Shown: positions 20,131-32,170, counted from the first letter of the stretch. The stretch: DNA of 64,000 bases from Cherax quadricarinatus (GCF_038502225.1 NC_091298.1:33518869-33582868), one strand, 5' to 3'. Program-made: numbers and translations. The notes: generated from the sequence alone by a model not told the origin.

Positions 20131-22520
20131 AAGAAACCAGATAAACATTTGCTCAGATCTTTGACTATCGGACCACAGTCAACTCGTGAGAAGTCAGAGT
20201 CATCTCGCCTTAAAATGTCGAAATCCCTTGATGCTTTATGGCACTATAGGAAGGCATACTGTCATAGGAGTCATAGGACTCCATCCACGCAGTGCTCATC
20301 ATGGAGTGGGATCATGCTAATAACTGCCAACCCTAGCACAATATACACAATACGGAGCTTTGCATAATGCTGGGTGAAGAGTGGTTGGTTGAAAATTGCT
20401 GATGACTTTTGATCAGTAACTTTACATTTTCACTAGAACTGGCATATCTGTGTATAAGACGAAGACAATTCTATATGTCATGAACGGGTTCCATCGGCTA
20501 TGAGATATCAGTTAGCTGTTTGGAAAATTTAAGGGAGACTGTCTACGCTCCAACACAGTGGTCCAAGTGTTAGGATGCCATGTATATGACGGAACACTAC
20601 GAGCACCTGTTTCTCATCCGCAGTCATCATATTCCTCCTGGTAAATGCCCTTTGTTGTACGGTTGGGATTGACGTGGAACTTCTACGTGAAGCACATCAA
20701 GCACTTCCAGCAGGTGAATTAACTACCGCTGACATTGAACACGATAATGATACGCAGCAGCTTAGCAATTGTATCAGCTGCCTCCCTGACGAGCTCCTAT
20801 TGAGACTCGAGCAGCTAAAATCTGGATCAGTATGTCAAAAATGTCAATGCTGCCGAGTAATTCCTGCGCGCTGAGTGAACCGGAGACTGGGAGCTACTGC
20901 ACATATATACAGTGAGTATCAAGTGATTTCACTATTTCACGCTGCTGGCCACTTTGCAAATGAAAAGTTGGATTAGAATATATGTGCAGATGGAAAACCT
21001 GACTAAGAGGATGAGTTCTGAGGGATACCACAAGTTCACTTCGCTATTTGCCGCTAAGCTCGCTACTTGGGATAAAACGTCTCTTAGCAAATTATTCAAC
21101 AAGAATTAATGTGGTTACAGTAGGGAGGAGCACAGACAACTTCTTGACAATGTGGGGATGTGCTTGCTCTATAGTATTCCAGTCTGTGATTCACTCAGGG
21201 GTGTATGCCACATCATCCAAGCATCACAAAGACCTACGCACCAGTAATACAGCCAGAAATTCTTGCATTTCTGGCTGCATTACTCTTGAGGCTGAAATCT
21301 TTGCTCGATAGCTGTAGCACCATTCACCCTTTGCTTACATTAATTGTGAATCACAGCTCTCAATCTCAACCGATAAGGATGCTAATAAGAAAGAAAACTG
21401 TGATGAAGCCTATGTCACTGGCATGACAGTGGCATGATGTCTAGAAGGCAAATGTCTGGTTGATGACGACAAACATCATCAAAGTAAGAGGACAAGAAGC
21501 TGAACTTAATCCAACACTTCTTCACTTGCACACAGCTTGTGCTATCAAAGATTCCACAGAGATAGGAAAGTACTTATGCCACGAGCTAGATCAGCATCTT
21601 CCCTCACTTTTTGATAAAGAGGCACTTAAAAAAAACAATAAAATAATCTTAACAGCACTAAGTATGAATGAACAGACTAAGAGGCTATTTACCGCATCTG
21701 AAACAGACACGGACCTTTTTGGTGATGCTGGAGTCACAAACCTCCGCATGTACAAATTTCTGTGCATACAAGATTCAATCCAACTTTATAGTATTTGGGA
21801 AACACACTCAGCGAATATCAGTGTCAAGCAAAATTTTCATGTTTGTGTATAACATCGCAAACTGCGACATAACCTCTGTCATCTACAGAAATAGAAAACT
21901 AAAAGCTTTATATGTTATTAGCTCTGGTGAAGAATGAGTATAATGGAAGCACTTAAGTTATCAAACAGAAACCATGAAGAAATAACAAGAGCTGGGTAAG
22001 CTTAAAAATATACTGCAGTTATACTGTACTGGCGACTGATGAACAGTGCCACATCGTGTGCAGCAGAGCATCGAATCACCACCTGCTGCAAGTGCAGCAT
22101 CCAAATTTCATCCATCACGCTGTGCATCAATGGATTGGCATTGAAATGTGTTCCTTGGAAAGGGGACGGAGAGCGACACCCACTGGTATATTGGCAGCCA
22201 TGGAGACAAATAAGCTAGTTGCACAAGCAAAAGTATTCAGTATTGCGTAAAATCTTATGTGGCTGCAACACCGGGTATGGAAGGTTATGCTGATAAAGGA
22301 GAGTTAACTGCTCAAATATGTGCCTTCACTGTTACATGTTTTAACATACAAGTTAATTCCGATGTACCCGGGGCACTTGAAACCTAGCATTGTGTAACCT
22401 ATGCAGAGTAGTAAATACACAGATATTATGTAACTGATGGTTTCATTCTAACGAGTCCACCGAATGAGCCACAGCAATCATGTAATGCTGCTGATAATTG
22501 TACGTGTTAGTGTCGTGGCT
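20131..22520 (+). other. Possible decayed coding remnant, unrecognised
   Basis: Several plus-strand stretches have protein-like composition: 20674-20874 ('CISCLPDELLLRLEQLKSGS', 'CQKCQCCRVIP' with Cys pairs), 21000-21060 and 21460-21852 ('LNPTLLHLHTACAIKDS', 'LSMNEQTKRLF'). I cannot assign them to a family and no piece continues for more than 130 residues. They may be scraps of one old element, or chance. A hairpin at 21245-21282 lies inside. Confidence 0.25.
21245..21282. repeat. Short inverted repeat (hairpin)
   Basis: The arms 'cagccagaaat' (21250-21260) and 'atttctggctg' (21267-21277) are perfect complements around the loop 'tcttgc'. Pairing extends outward by 4 bp (taat/atta) past one mismatch. 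No U-run follows and I see no link to a known element. Confidence 0.7.
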
Positions 22521-22978
22521 TAATCTGATTTAAAAATGACGCTGTGAGTACATTTCCGCATTTTATAAACATTATAATTAGTAAACTTTTTCACTGTTGT
22601 TTACTGTTTTAATTTTTTTCACATGAGCAATGTGTTACAGGAAAACTGGTAGTACCCTGAAGTAGAAACATTGTTAAGCACAGGCTCCTGGATGGCACTG
22701 AAGTAACATCAGAGGTTTAAGACACAAACAGTACTAAATATGTGAAAGTAATTGCAGCTAATGTCTTCCATCTCAGTCCAACCCTCCTGTAAATTTTCAA
22801 GTTATTTTTCCAATAAGGTATGATTTATTTTTCTTCACTTTCCATTGTTTGAGGGAGTAGAGAGTAGGAAGAGAGTCTTTTGTTTTTTCAGTCCTTGAAT
22901 CAAACACCTTGATAATTCGCAGTAGCCTATTTTTTTTTAAATCCAGGTATCCTCAAGGCGGATTCCCTCGTCCTCTGC
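22521..22978. other. No recognisable feature
   Basis: AT-rich sequence with nothing that I can assign. Confidence 0.4.
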
Positions 22979-23011
22979 CCTCCCTCCCCCTCCCCCCCTC
23001 CCTCCCCCCCT

Positions 23012-23103
<92 letters not shown>
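22979..23103. repeat. C-rich tract plus (CT)n microsatellite
   Basis: A CCCTCCCCC-type stretch (22979-23020) passes into about 42 CT units up to 23103. The tract is homopyrimidine on plus and homopurine on minus, with possible H-DNA potential. The Leu/Ser and Arg/Glu frames across it are artefacts. Confidence 0.95.
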
Positions 23104-23107
<4 letters not shown>

Positions 23108-23671
23108 CTTTCTGTGTCCACTACTTTTTTCAGCATGTATCTTTCCCTTCATTGTGTTTTTTTCCTTTTGAGTCTGCTCTTGTGAATCTGCCGGAACCCA
23201 TTACATTAGTGCAGAAGCTAAAACAAAGAAAGTTCTGTGTACAGTATTAGCATATGCATTACCTCGTTCTTCTCCGGTCATTGAGACTGCCCTCAATACC
23301 ATTGTCCCTGAGTTACAGCACACCGTAATGACCCTACGTTACGGCATTCCATGTACGGGGGAAGTTCAGGAAACGTACCATCGTGGTCGTAATGTAGTTT
23401 GTAATGAAGTGTAATGGATACTGTTCTTACAGAAATGTTTACATTGTTTCTAAAAAAAATTAGGACCGCGAAATCTTTTTTATTCATTACAATGCTCAAA
23501 CTTCCTGGGAAATATTTATTCTTCAAGTTCTTTGAGAAATTATAAGAAGAATATTTTAATAGGTATACAACCCCTCAACATATGTTCCTGATTACTGGTA
23601 AGGCACTTTGGATCTTATGAATTATACTTGTTTCCCACATTCTTGAATTAAACCATATCACCGCCCATTTC
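23104..23671. other. No recognisable feature
   Basis: No motif found. Confidence 0.4.
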
Positions 23672-23732
23672 CTAAGCCACTGTATAATCTTTGTGGGTTT
23701 AGCGCTTCTCCTTATATATAATGTAATTTAAT
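23672..23732 (-). mobile_element. Short LINE-tail-like insertion scrap
   Basis: The plus text 'cactgtataatctttgtgggtttagcgcttct' is the complement of the 'agaagcgctaa..ccacaa..' sequence that forms the tiny insertion at 62636-62688. Presumably this is the 3' terminus of one LINE or SINE family. Confidence 0.45.
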
Positions 23733-23859
23733 ATAACATAACAATTAATATAAACTTTAAATAAATAACAAAAAGGCACAATACCGTGACTGGAACAATA
23801 CACAAGTAACCCGCGGGTTATTTGTGTGTGTGTGTGTAATATAAACATTATATATGTTT

Positions 23860-25755
23860 TTTTTATTATCACACTGGCCGATTCCCACCAAGGCAGGGTG
23901 GCCCGAAAAAGAAAAACTTTCACCATCATTCACTCCATCACTGTCTTGCCAGAAGGGTGCTTTACACTACAGTTTTTAAACTGCAACATTAACACCCCTC
24001 CTTCAGAGTGCAGGCACTGTACTTCCCATCTCCAGGACTCAAGTCCGGCCTGCCGGTTTCCCTGAACCCCTTCATAAATGTTACTTTGCTCACACTCCAA
24101 CAGCACGTCAAGTATTAAAAACCATTTGTCTCCATTCACTCCTATCAAACACGCTCACGCATGCCTGCTGGAAGTCCAAGCCCCTCGCACACAAAACCTC
24201 CTTTACCCCCTCCCTCCAACCTTTCCTAGGCCGACCCCTACCCCGCCTTCCTTCCACTACAGATTGATACACTCTTGAAGCTATTCTGTTTTGCTCCATT
24301 CTCTCCACATGTCCGAACCACCTCAACAACCCTTCCTCAGCCCTCTGGACAACAGTTTTGGTAATCCCGCACCTCCTCCTAACTTCCAAACTGCATTATA
24401 TTCACACCACACATTGCTCTCAGACATGACATTTCCACTGCCTCCAGCCTTCTCCTCGCTGCAACATTCATCACCCATGCTTCACACCCATATAAAAGCG
24501 TTGGTAAAACTATACTCTCATACATTCCCCTCTTTGCCTCCAAGGACAAAGTTCTTTGTCTCCACAGACTCCTAAGTGCACCACTCACCCTTTTCCCCTC
24601 ATCAATTCTATGATTCACCTCATCTTTCATAGACCCATCCGCTGACACGTCCACTCCCAAATATCTGAATACATTCACCTCCTCCATACTCTCTCCCTCC
24701 AATCTGATATCCAATCTTTCATCACCTAATCTTTTTGTTATCCTCATAACCTTACTCTTTCCTGTATTCACTTTCAATTTTCTTCTTTTGCACACCCTAC
24801 CAAATTCATCCACCAATCTCTGCAACTTCTCTTCAGAATCTCCCAAGAGCACAGTGTCATCAGCAAAGAGCAACTGTGACAACTCCCACTTTGTGTGATT
24901 CTTTATCTTTTAACTCCACGCCTCTTGCCAAGACCCTCGCATTTACTTCTCTTACAACCCCATCTATAAATATATTAAACAACCACGGTGACATCACACA
25001 TCCTTGTCTAAGGCCTACTTTTACTGGGAAATAATTTCCCTCTTTCCTACATACTGTAGCCTCACTATCCTCGTAAAAACTCTTCACTGCTTTCAGTAAC
25101 CTACCTCCTACACCATACACCTGCAACATCTGCCACATTGCCCCCCCTATCCACCCTGTCATACGCCTTTTCCAAACCCATAAATGCCACAAAGACCTCT
25201 TTAGCCTTATCTATATACTGTTCACTTATATGTTTCACTGTAAACACCTGGTCCACACACCCCCTACCTTTCCTAAAGCCTCCTTGTTCATCTGCTATCC
25301 TATTCTCCGTCTTACTCTTAATTCTTTCAATAATAACTCTACCATACACTTTGCCAGGTATACTCAACAGACTTATCCCCCTATGATTTTTGCACTCTCT
25401 TTTATCCCCTTTGCCTTTATACAAAGGAACTATGCATGCTCTCTGCCAATCCCTAGGTACCTTACCCTCTTCCATACATTTATTAAATAATTGCACCAAC
25501 CACTCCAAAACTATATCCCCACCTGCTTTTAACATTTCGATCTTTATCCCATCAATCCCGGCTGCCTTACCCCCTTTCAATTTACCTACTGCCTCACGAA
25601 CTTCCCCCACACTCACAACTGGCTCTTCTTCACTCCTACAAGATGTTGTTCCTCCTTGCCCTATACACGAAATCACAGCTTCCCTATCTTCATCAACATT
25701 TAACAATTCCTCAAAATATTCCCTCCATCTTCCCAATACCTCTAACTCTCCATTT

Positions 25756-25757
<2 letters not shown>
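23860..25757 (-). mobile_element. RTE-type LINE, 5'-truncated
   Basis: A minus-strand element of about 1.9 kb carries the RT and C-terminal part of RTE ORF2 followed by a 3' UTR (24087 down to 23860). The 5' truncation lies at about 25757, directly at a (TA)n tract. Three frame breaks separate otherwise well-preserved blocks, so it is a middle-aged dead copy. Confidence 0.9.
24105..25756 (-). pseudogene. RTE ORF2 reverse transcriptase, three frame breaks
   Basis: In order on minus: 'VREAVGKLKGGKAAGIDGIK', 'LYKGKGDKRECKNHRGISLL', 'DEQGGFRKGRGCVDQVFTV', 'FMGLEKAYDRVDR' (motif A, with FMGLEKAYD where FVDLEKAYD is usual, so the first Asp is changed), 'KVGLRQGCVMSPWLFNIFID', 'LLFADDTVLLGDSEEKLQRL' (catalytic FADD) and 'NVFRYLGVDVSADGSM'. 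The C-terminus reads 'EGLLRWFGHVERM' and 'GRRGRGRPRKGW'. Frameshifts lie near 25120-25190, 24885-24895 and 24380-24420. The last two blocks resemble the typical RTE C-terminal region. Intact ORF2 would copy element RNA at a nicked site. Confidence 0.92.
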
Positions 25758-25758
<1 letters not shown>

Positions 25759-25844
<86 letters not shown>

Positions 25845-25856
25845 GTATATATATAT
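25759..25856. repeat. (TA)n microsatellite
   Basis: About 40 TA units with a break near 25841. It abuts the 5' truncation point of the RTE LINE. Confidence 0.97.
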
Positions 25857-26454
25857 GCAAGAAAAGCCATTGGGGGGGGGTGTAAATCTTTAGCTCAAGT
25901 ACTTTAACACTTCTCATTGCGTCATCAGAAGCTGTGCAATGTTGCAAAGGCAACAACAGGAGATGTTGGGTAGGTTTTCAGCGAGTGATAGTGTGGAGGC
26001 ACCAGCCACTCTCAGAGTGAGAGGCAAGCGGGATACCAACCATGCACTGGTCCCCTCCAACACCCCACCCCATTTGTGGTCGGTTGGGTTAAGCTTCACA
26101 GTCTGCAGATGGCATGAGGAAAATACTAGAAGATAGTTAATAGCCAGCCCCGAGCTTCTAACCGCCGGGAACAGGTCATGTAATGTAAAAAGTTACATTA
26201 AAATAGTTGATTATTACATACCTTCATTTACAACCTTTTAACTAATGAAATAGAGGGAAAAAATCCCTCATTTGTCAACCGGTGTTCCAGAACACTAAAG
26301 ACATACTCTGTGTCAGTTAAAATGCCTGTGTGAATTTTCCTCTTCAGGCTTTCTCTCCCATGAAAACCTAGGCTATTCTTAATTTTAATGCGACTATACC
26401 ACCGTATGTCCTCGGATGACGGTAAAACACCTACTTGGCTGGGTGCGTCATTCT
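25857..26454. other. No recognisable gene
   Basis: Nothing coding that I can support. It includes a run of ten G at 25874. Confidence 0.4.
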
Positions 26455-26563
26455 TGTTGGATTGAGTGGTCCTGTGGCTTAGAGTGTCATGTGTTGTTGC
26501 TCACCATGAGGTGGGCCAAAGCAGCATGGGCTCGAGTCCTTGGCCCTTGGCTTGTTGCAGTGT

Positions 26564-26565
<2 letters not shown>
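26455..26565 (+). mobile_element. tRNA-derived SINE candidate
   Basis: An A-box-like phrase 'gtggcttagagtg' (about 26475) lies about 55 bp before a B-box-like 'gggctcgagtcc' (about 26529), close to the pol III consensus GGTTCGANTCC. A (TA)n tail follows directly (26566-26659). This head-and-tail layout is typical of SINEs. The acceptor-like ends do not pair, so it is not a tRNA gene. No second copy in the window confirms the family. Confidence 0.4.

Positions 26566-26659
<94 letters not shown>
26566..26659. repeat. (TA)n microsatellite
   Basis: About 47 TA units following the SINE candidate, possibly its tail. Confidence 0.97.
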
Positions 26660-26661
<2 letters not shown>

Positions 26662-27079
26662 AAAGAGTAGAAACAATGATAATCCAAATGAAACCATTTT
26701 TGTTAATATTTCTCGACTTTTTATTATAATTTTTAGGTCTTTGTTTCTTCTCATTCCTTAATACCTGGAGTTCTGCTGGTAATAGACTATCTAATATCAT
26801 TTCTGTCAGAATGAGCGCTATTATATCTTTCATGGTCGTAAGTGTATCTTTGTACAACTCATCACGCTTGATAGATAAACCATCGGCATTAGTGTATTAC
26901 ACTCTGATACGAGTCTTCCTTAGCATGCACTCGTTCATGTCTACTCTATCTTCATGATGCTCATCCAGCAGGAGTGAAGTAGGTTGGGTCGGGGGCAACG
27001 CCAACAAGAAGAAAAAGGTTAAGGGCAGTGAAGGGGAACGGGATTAGGAAGTAGGGAGAAACTTGAATGTGGGGGGGGG
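26660..27079. other. No recognisable feature
   Basis: AT-rich, then G-rich near 27000-27080. Nothing assigned. Confidence 0.4.
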
Positions 27080-28130
27080 TTGGTGATAGTGATAGTTTCG
27101 GCCCAAAAGCTGGATCTGCTGGAAAATGGACTGGGCTTGCATCGGAATGAGTTCCCTGAGTTTGGGTGTTCCCTCCTTTTGGCCACTCATTCGAAGCTAT
27201 TCTCTATGTTTGACAGATTTTTCACATATTTCCTTAGCTCTTCTCTCTTATCCACGTCCTCTCTAGATTTAGGAAGACACGACTATAGCATTGCAAACGC
27301 CTTAGGCACACTTTCTATTGTAAGATCATCGGAAATATATGGGACCAAAAATTTAATTAGATCAGGTAATGTTTGCAACAGGAGTTCTGTCACTTCGTCC
27401 ACTCCTGTGTACTCCTTAACCGATACAATCTCTCACTTCTCATCTTCCCATCTCCTATTATCTGGGCTACCTTCAACCTGATGGAGCCCATGGATCGACA
27501 ATGACCCCTCCCTCCTTATTTCTCTTCACAGATTTCTTTGACTTTTTTTATTTTCCCTTTTGGTCTCTCTTCTAAACCGTCTTAGGTTTCCTGTCGCTGT
27601 ACAGCATCATTGCCAGTGGCTTTTGTTTACTGTTTTATCTGAGCCCTTGGGCTCCCTCTCATTATCGTTTATACCCCTGCTAGCCTCCCTCTCGTTACCT
27701 TCATGGTTTTCTAAGCTCTCTTTCCTCCTTTTTCATTTTTTGAGGCTGTTGTCTTTTAAATTAGCCTTATTTAGCTGATGTTCAACCTCTTCCTCGGCTT
27801 TATTACATACTGCCATTGTTTCCTCCCTGGGGGAAGAGGGGGGGGGGGAATCAACCATCTTTCAAAAGCCTCTCTCACTGTTCCTCCCTCTTTAGTTTCC
27901 CTTGCCATTTCTTCTTTCAGCTTTAGGACTGTTATTTCTGTCACAGTTGCCCTATTTATCTGTTCTGTGATATTAATCCATGATGAAGCAAGAGATAAAA
28001 TTGGTACAGGTTCTCCCCAAAGGAAATTAAACTATCCATCAATCTCCTTTCTCAGTTGGGTCTTTAGGGATTCCATTATAATTCCCAGGGAGTGCCAACC
28101 ACCTTCATTCCCCTCCTCTCCTTGAGAGTG
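27080..28130 (-). pseudogene. Decayed minus-strand coding region, family not recognised
   Basis: On minus a single frame stays readable for about 130 codons (27480 to 27080) with only two stops: 'SVKEYTGVDEVTELLLQTLP', 'DLIKFLVPYISDDLTIESVP', 'KAFAML', 'SCLPKSREDVDKREELRKYV', 'KNLSNIENSFE'. Further upstream (28110 to 27850) 'MESLKTQLRKEIDG', 'ITEQINRATVTEITVLKLKE' and 'EMAREtKEGGTVREAFERW' look helical and coiled-coil-like. The acidic, helical character would fit a retroelement ORF1 or gag, but I see no zinc knuckle and no known motif. Codon-like composition plus rare stops argue for real past coding. Confidence 0.45.
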
Positions 28131-28834
28131 CCTTTAGCTTGCCATGTTTTTCTCTTACACCTGAAAGTGTGTGTTTGTGAGAGAGAGTTATGGAGTGTGT
28201 GTGTAACCCCCAAGGTGCGTTTGTATATTTGTGGGAATTCGTTTATATTTTCTGTTGTGTGTGTGTGTGTGTGTGTGTGTGTACTCTTATATTTGTTCTT
28301 GTGTGCAGTGTATACTTTGTGTTTACATGTCTCTGTGTGCTTGTGTTGTTTACTTTAGTTGTGCTGCCTGAGCGGCTAGTTTATTGCACTCCCCATTTCT
28401 CATCCTGTGAGCGGTAGCACAAAAAGCAGGATTACAGAAATCACAAAGAGTCTTTATCAGACACCACTGGGCATTTTTACATCTCAAGAAAAAGATATTA
28501 GTCATTTCATATATTACTAAAATTACTACATGAAGCTAATGTACGCAGTACAATATGTAATACATACACAAAAAGTGAGTTGTCAGAATTGGGTCGCACT
28601 CTGCTCCATAAATCCAGTTCATTTATCTTTACGATGCAAAATGTGGCTATAAGCTCAAGATTTCAGATATTTTATTATCAACATTGATGTATTTCGATAT
28701 ATCCTGTAAGGTTTGCATTGAGATATCTCTGAAAGGTTGGATGTTTGGACACTCTAAGATATAATGCTTCAGTATTTAGCCTGTATTTGTGAACACACTT
28801 TGCATTTTATGTCTTTGACACCTCCATACAAACA
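28131..28834. other. No gene; (GT)n at 28254-28281
   Basis: Contains a 14-unit GT microsatellite. The other sequence is not assigned. Confidence 0.5.
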
Positions 28835-29520
28835 TCAGAACAAAAGAAAGGAGTACTGCAGCAGGAATACTGGTCCAAGTTCAGCATTTCTAACTCACAC
28901 CCACCAACACCCACTCATATACTTGTCTATCTTATTTTTAAAGCTACTCAAAGCTTTATTTTCAATGACATTATTCCGGAGTTTGTTCCACCCATTCTTA
29001 ACTGTATTACCAAACGAGTGCCTTCCTATATCCTTTCTAAATCTATTTTCTTCCAGCTTGAACCTATTGTTGCGAGTCCTGTCTTGGTCAGATATTTTTA
29101 GCATATTATTTACATCCTCTTTATTTATTCCTGTTTTCCTTTTGTACAACTAAATCATGTCCCCACCAATTCTACGTCTGTCCTCATTGGAAAGATTTCT
29201 GGTACACGGGATCACATTTATCAACTTTCTCTGTACGTTTCCTAGCGCATTTATATCCAATTTGTAAAGCGGTGACCAGAACCGTGCAGTATAATCTTAA
29301 TGAGGCCTAAGCAACGATATATCGAGTTGAAGAATAACCTGAGGACTCATGTTATTTACACTTCTTGATACGAAGTCAAGAATTCTATTCGCTTCATTGA
29401 GAACACTTTTGCACAGTTGTCTTGGTTTTAGATTACTGCTAACCAAAACGCCTAAGTCTTTTTCACATTCAGAATGATCAAGTTCTACTTTATTTAGTTT
29501 ATAAGTGTCATTTGTGATTA
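28835..29520 (-). mobile_element. CR1-like LINE 3' end, decayed
   Basis: The tail 'aaaggagtactgcagcagg' is at the left. On minus the C-terminal region runs 'GCWWV' back to 'KNKIDKYMSG', 'RKDIGRHSFGNTVKNGWNKL', 'DQDRTRNNRFKLEENRFRKD' and 'MYKRKTGINKEDVN', then upstream thumb text. It matches the end of the 39398-40675 copy. There are many stops upstream of 29149. Confidence 0.85.
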
Positions 29521-29534
29521 ATAGTTTTGAAAAC

Positions 29535-29930
29535 CGAGAAGTTGACTAATTGAGACACTTATGCAACATATGGGAATCTTTAATGAAGCAACGTTTCGCC
29601 ACACAGTGGCTTTATCAGTCCAATACAAAGCAGGATGGTATAAGGGGACGAGGAGTTTGAGATAATCAGTCCCTCAGCCTGGAATCGATGTGTTCAGTTG
29701 TTCACGTTTGTAGGAAGTACAACATAGGGCCAGAGTGGTGGCTTATATTCTGTAGTCAGGTGAGTCGAAGCAGTAGGAGGTGGGATCACAGTGGTACCAT
29801 CCGCTAGTGTAAGTAGGTCGTCGTCCATAGGTTGGACAAGTGTTGAAGAATTCTTTGTATCAAGATTCCATGATGTTGCAGACACTGCAACATCATGGGA
29901 TCTTGATGTTGCATAAGTGTCTCAATTCTT
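29535..29930. mobile_element. PLE remnant with short inverted ends
   Basis: Both ends carry the same terminus in opposite orientation: 'aattgagacacttatgcaac' at the left and 'gttgcataagtgtctcaatt' at the right. A decayed hammerhead-like hairpin lies at 29591-29618 on minus (CUGAUAA, A, GCCAC-UGU-GUGGC, GAAACGU). Here core positions 3 and 8 are C and A (unpaired) and stem I has no partner. A second inverted repeat, 'caagattccatgatgttgcag' against 'ctgcaacatcatgggatcttg' (29859-29904), forms a 3-nt-spaced hairpin. Confidence 0.65.
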
Positions 29931-30054
29931 CATATGTGTCATTTATAACTATGCGTTTGTTTATGTTAAGCACAGCTCTGACGAAAGTAACAAGGTCAGC
30001 GGATTACAAGACGTTACTGCTAGACTAAGGCTAGGCTGTATGTATCTCTGGTAG

Positions 30055-30130
30055 GACACTAGAGTGCTACAGGAAGATCTGAATAGACTGATGCAGTGGT
30101 TGGCGAAGTGGCAGATGCAGTTTAAACAGA
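30055..30130 (+). pseudogene. Tiny CR1 RT scrap
   Basis: 'LQEDLNRLMQWLAKWQMQF' matches the region after the FADD box of CR1 ('LQDDLNRLTQWSEKWQMQF' at 39926). It is on the strand opposite to the CR1 piece just to its left. Confidence 0.75.
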
Positions 30131-30249
30131 CACTGTTCATTATGATCTTTAAGTTATCTGTTAGTTCCGATCTATACTGTACTATTTTTTTGTACTTATT
30201 TGCTAGTTCAATTCTCACAATTTTTCCTGAATTTTTCTTCGAATAACCA

Positions 30250-32170
30250 AAAGTTTACTGAACATTCTTTTCATTTAATGCTTTTTGAGCTGATTCATCC
30301 ACTTTACCATGCTCATGGAGGCCTATGTGAAAAGGAATCCACAATAGAGTGACTGTAATCTGAGCCTTGCCGCACTCAGGTCCCAGGCTATTTAGAACAA
30401 ATAATGAAGAAAAAGAGTCGCTTACAGTTCATCTGTATGAGGTAGTAGCTTCTGCAAACTTAAGAGCAACAAGAATGGCAAACATTTCAGTTTGTAAACT
30501 GGAAGCCCAATTATTAACTCCAGTTAACCTCTGCATTATCATAGGATCAGGATGGTTTACGATAACAGCACTTCTAGCCTTCCCATTATCAAAGTTAAGG
30601 AAGCCACTATCGTCGATTGTCTGTGTAGTATTAGTCTTTGTCTAGAGGACTGAGTGGAGAAAGGAATCGAAATTGAGTCTTGTGCATGATTAGCTTCTTG
30701 GGAGAGTAGGTGGATACAATGATATCGATAGCTGCCATCTACTAAGGTTAAGGGAAATATTATCCTAGTATGATACAGTTCATGTAGTCCAGACATTTTT
30801 GTGTGTGGTTGCTATCTGAAGTCATGTTGATTCGCTTGTTTTAGTAATTCTCTAGACTCTAGAGAGACAATTGATGACCAGGCAGTAGCTTCAGTCCTAT
30901 CATGACAATTTCAAATATTCTGTCAACAACACTAGGTATGCCCAGTTCTTCCATCACATCACTTATTTTAGTGGTTCAGGACAAGAATAATTCCCAGGGC
31001 ATCATATTGTTTCTTATCCAATCTGTCTCTGGTTCTATTGTGTTGCACGACTGAAACTGTAAAACTCATGCATGTAAGTTTATCAGCGATCTAATGAAAG
31101 CTAGTACATAATATTTTTTGCAGTATGTTTGGGATTATATATAACAGTTCTGAAATGGTTTAAATCTATCCTTACATTATTGGTTAATTTTTTTCACAAC
31201 TGTTAGTATACATGGAACAGTAACACCTAGATATTTACAAGAGGTCACATAATCAACAGACCTGCCATTAATCTTTAATTTTGGTGGCTCACTTTTACAG
31301 TTACCAACGTGTCTGTTAAACGCTTTGGTCTTCCCTTCAGAAATTATAAAGCCTAGTCTATCATAGGTTGTCTATATATGATTTAGAGTGGTTTGCATTT
31401 CACGAAATGTTTCAGTATGCCCAAGAATATCAGCACAGCTGACTGTCATGTTGCTCGGAGTACCGGTGTAGATTTAAGCTGGGCATTGATAAACACAATA
31501 AACAGCGTAGGGCTTAAGACACCGCCTTGGGGAGTGCAAGGCTACATTTCTTTGGGTTCACTTTTTTTATCCCTGAAACAATGCAGCCGAGTTTCTCTTA
31601 TTTCGATAACTAAGAATCCACTGCAAAAATAGGTCATCAAAGATCATTTTAGCTAATTCACACAAAATGGCTTCTCTATTTGCCACATCGAAAGAATTTT
31701 TAATATTGATAAGTTAATTATTTGTAGCTTTTATCAATATGTACAATTATAAATGTTGCAACATAATTTGGTAAACCCTTGCCATGTGTGAATCCATTAA
31801 TATTGGACGACGTGTATTATTAACTCTGTACAGAAATCTATAAAGTTCCATCTTTTTAAACATTTTTCACAGACAGCTAGTCAGCGAGATGGGGAGAAAT
31901 ACATTATCTTGATTAGGTTTGGGAAATGGTGCAATAATGGTATTGGTTCACGAAGAAGGTAACTGGCCCATAACATAACTCACACTGTATAGTTCTAACA
32001 GAGGGTTACCAGATACACACCTCAGTAATCTAATGATGTCACAGGTGATACTGTCCTCACCAGGGACAGCGGCTTTTCCCTTGGTGGAGGCAGCATCTAG
32101 TTTATATTCGGTATATAGGACAGCACACACACCATTCGTTTTGTTTAGTATAAAGATTACATCTCTCATC
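30250..32170 (-). pseudogene. LINE with reverse transcriptase and RNase H, heavily decayed
   Basis: Order on minus: 'GNPLLELYSVSYVMGQLP' (RT start, near 32000); 'ANREAILCELAKMIFDDLFL' and 'QWILSY' (about 31690-31610); 'PQGGVLSPTLFIVFINAQL' with changes (about 31520); 'ADILGHTETFREMQTTL'; 'ERLGFIISEGKTKAFNRHVG'-like text (about 31340); 'YVTSCKYLGVTV' (about 31240). Then, about 700 bp further on, an RNase H domain: 'ASSLQTEMFAILVALKFAEA', 'VSDSFSSLFVLNSLG', 'WIPFHIGLHEHGKVDESAQK'. RT plus RNase H in one LINE points to an I/R1/Jockey-related lineage rather than CR1. Many stops and frameshifts; dead. Confidence 0.75.

Noticed and set aside
22909..23250. Leu/Ser-rich and Arg/Glu-rich frames over (CT)n
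   Set aside because: Artefact of the dinucleotide repeat.
29591..29618. Counting the 29.6 kb hairpin as an active ribozyme
   Set aside because: C3 and A8 cannot pair and no stem I partner exists next to the cleavage position. Kept only as a decayed relative.
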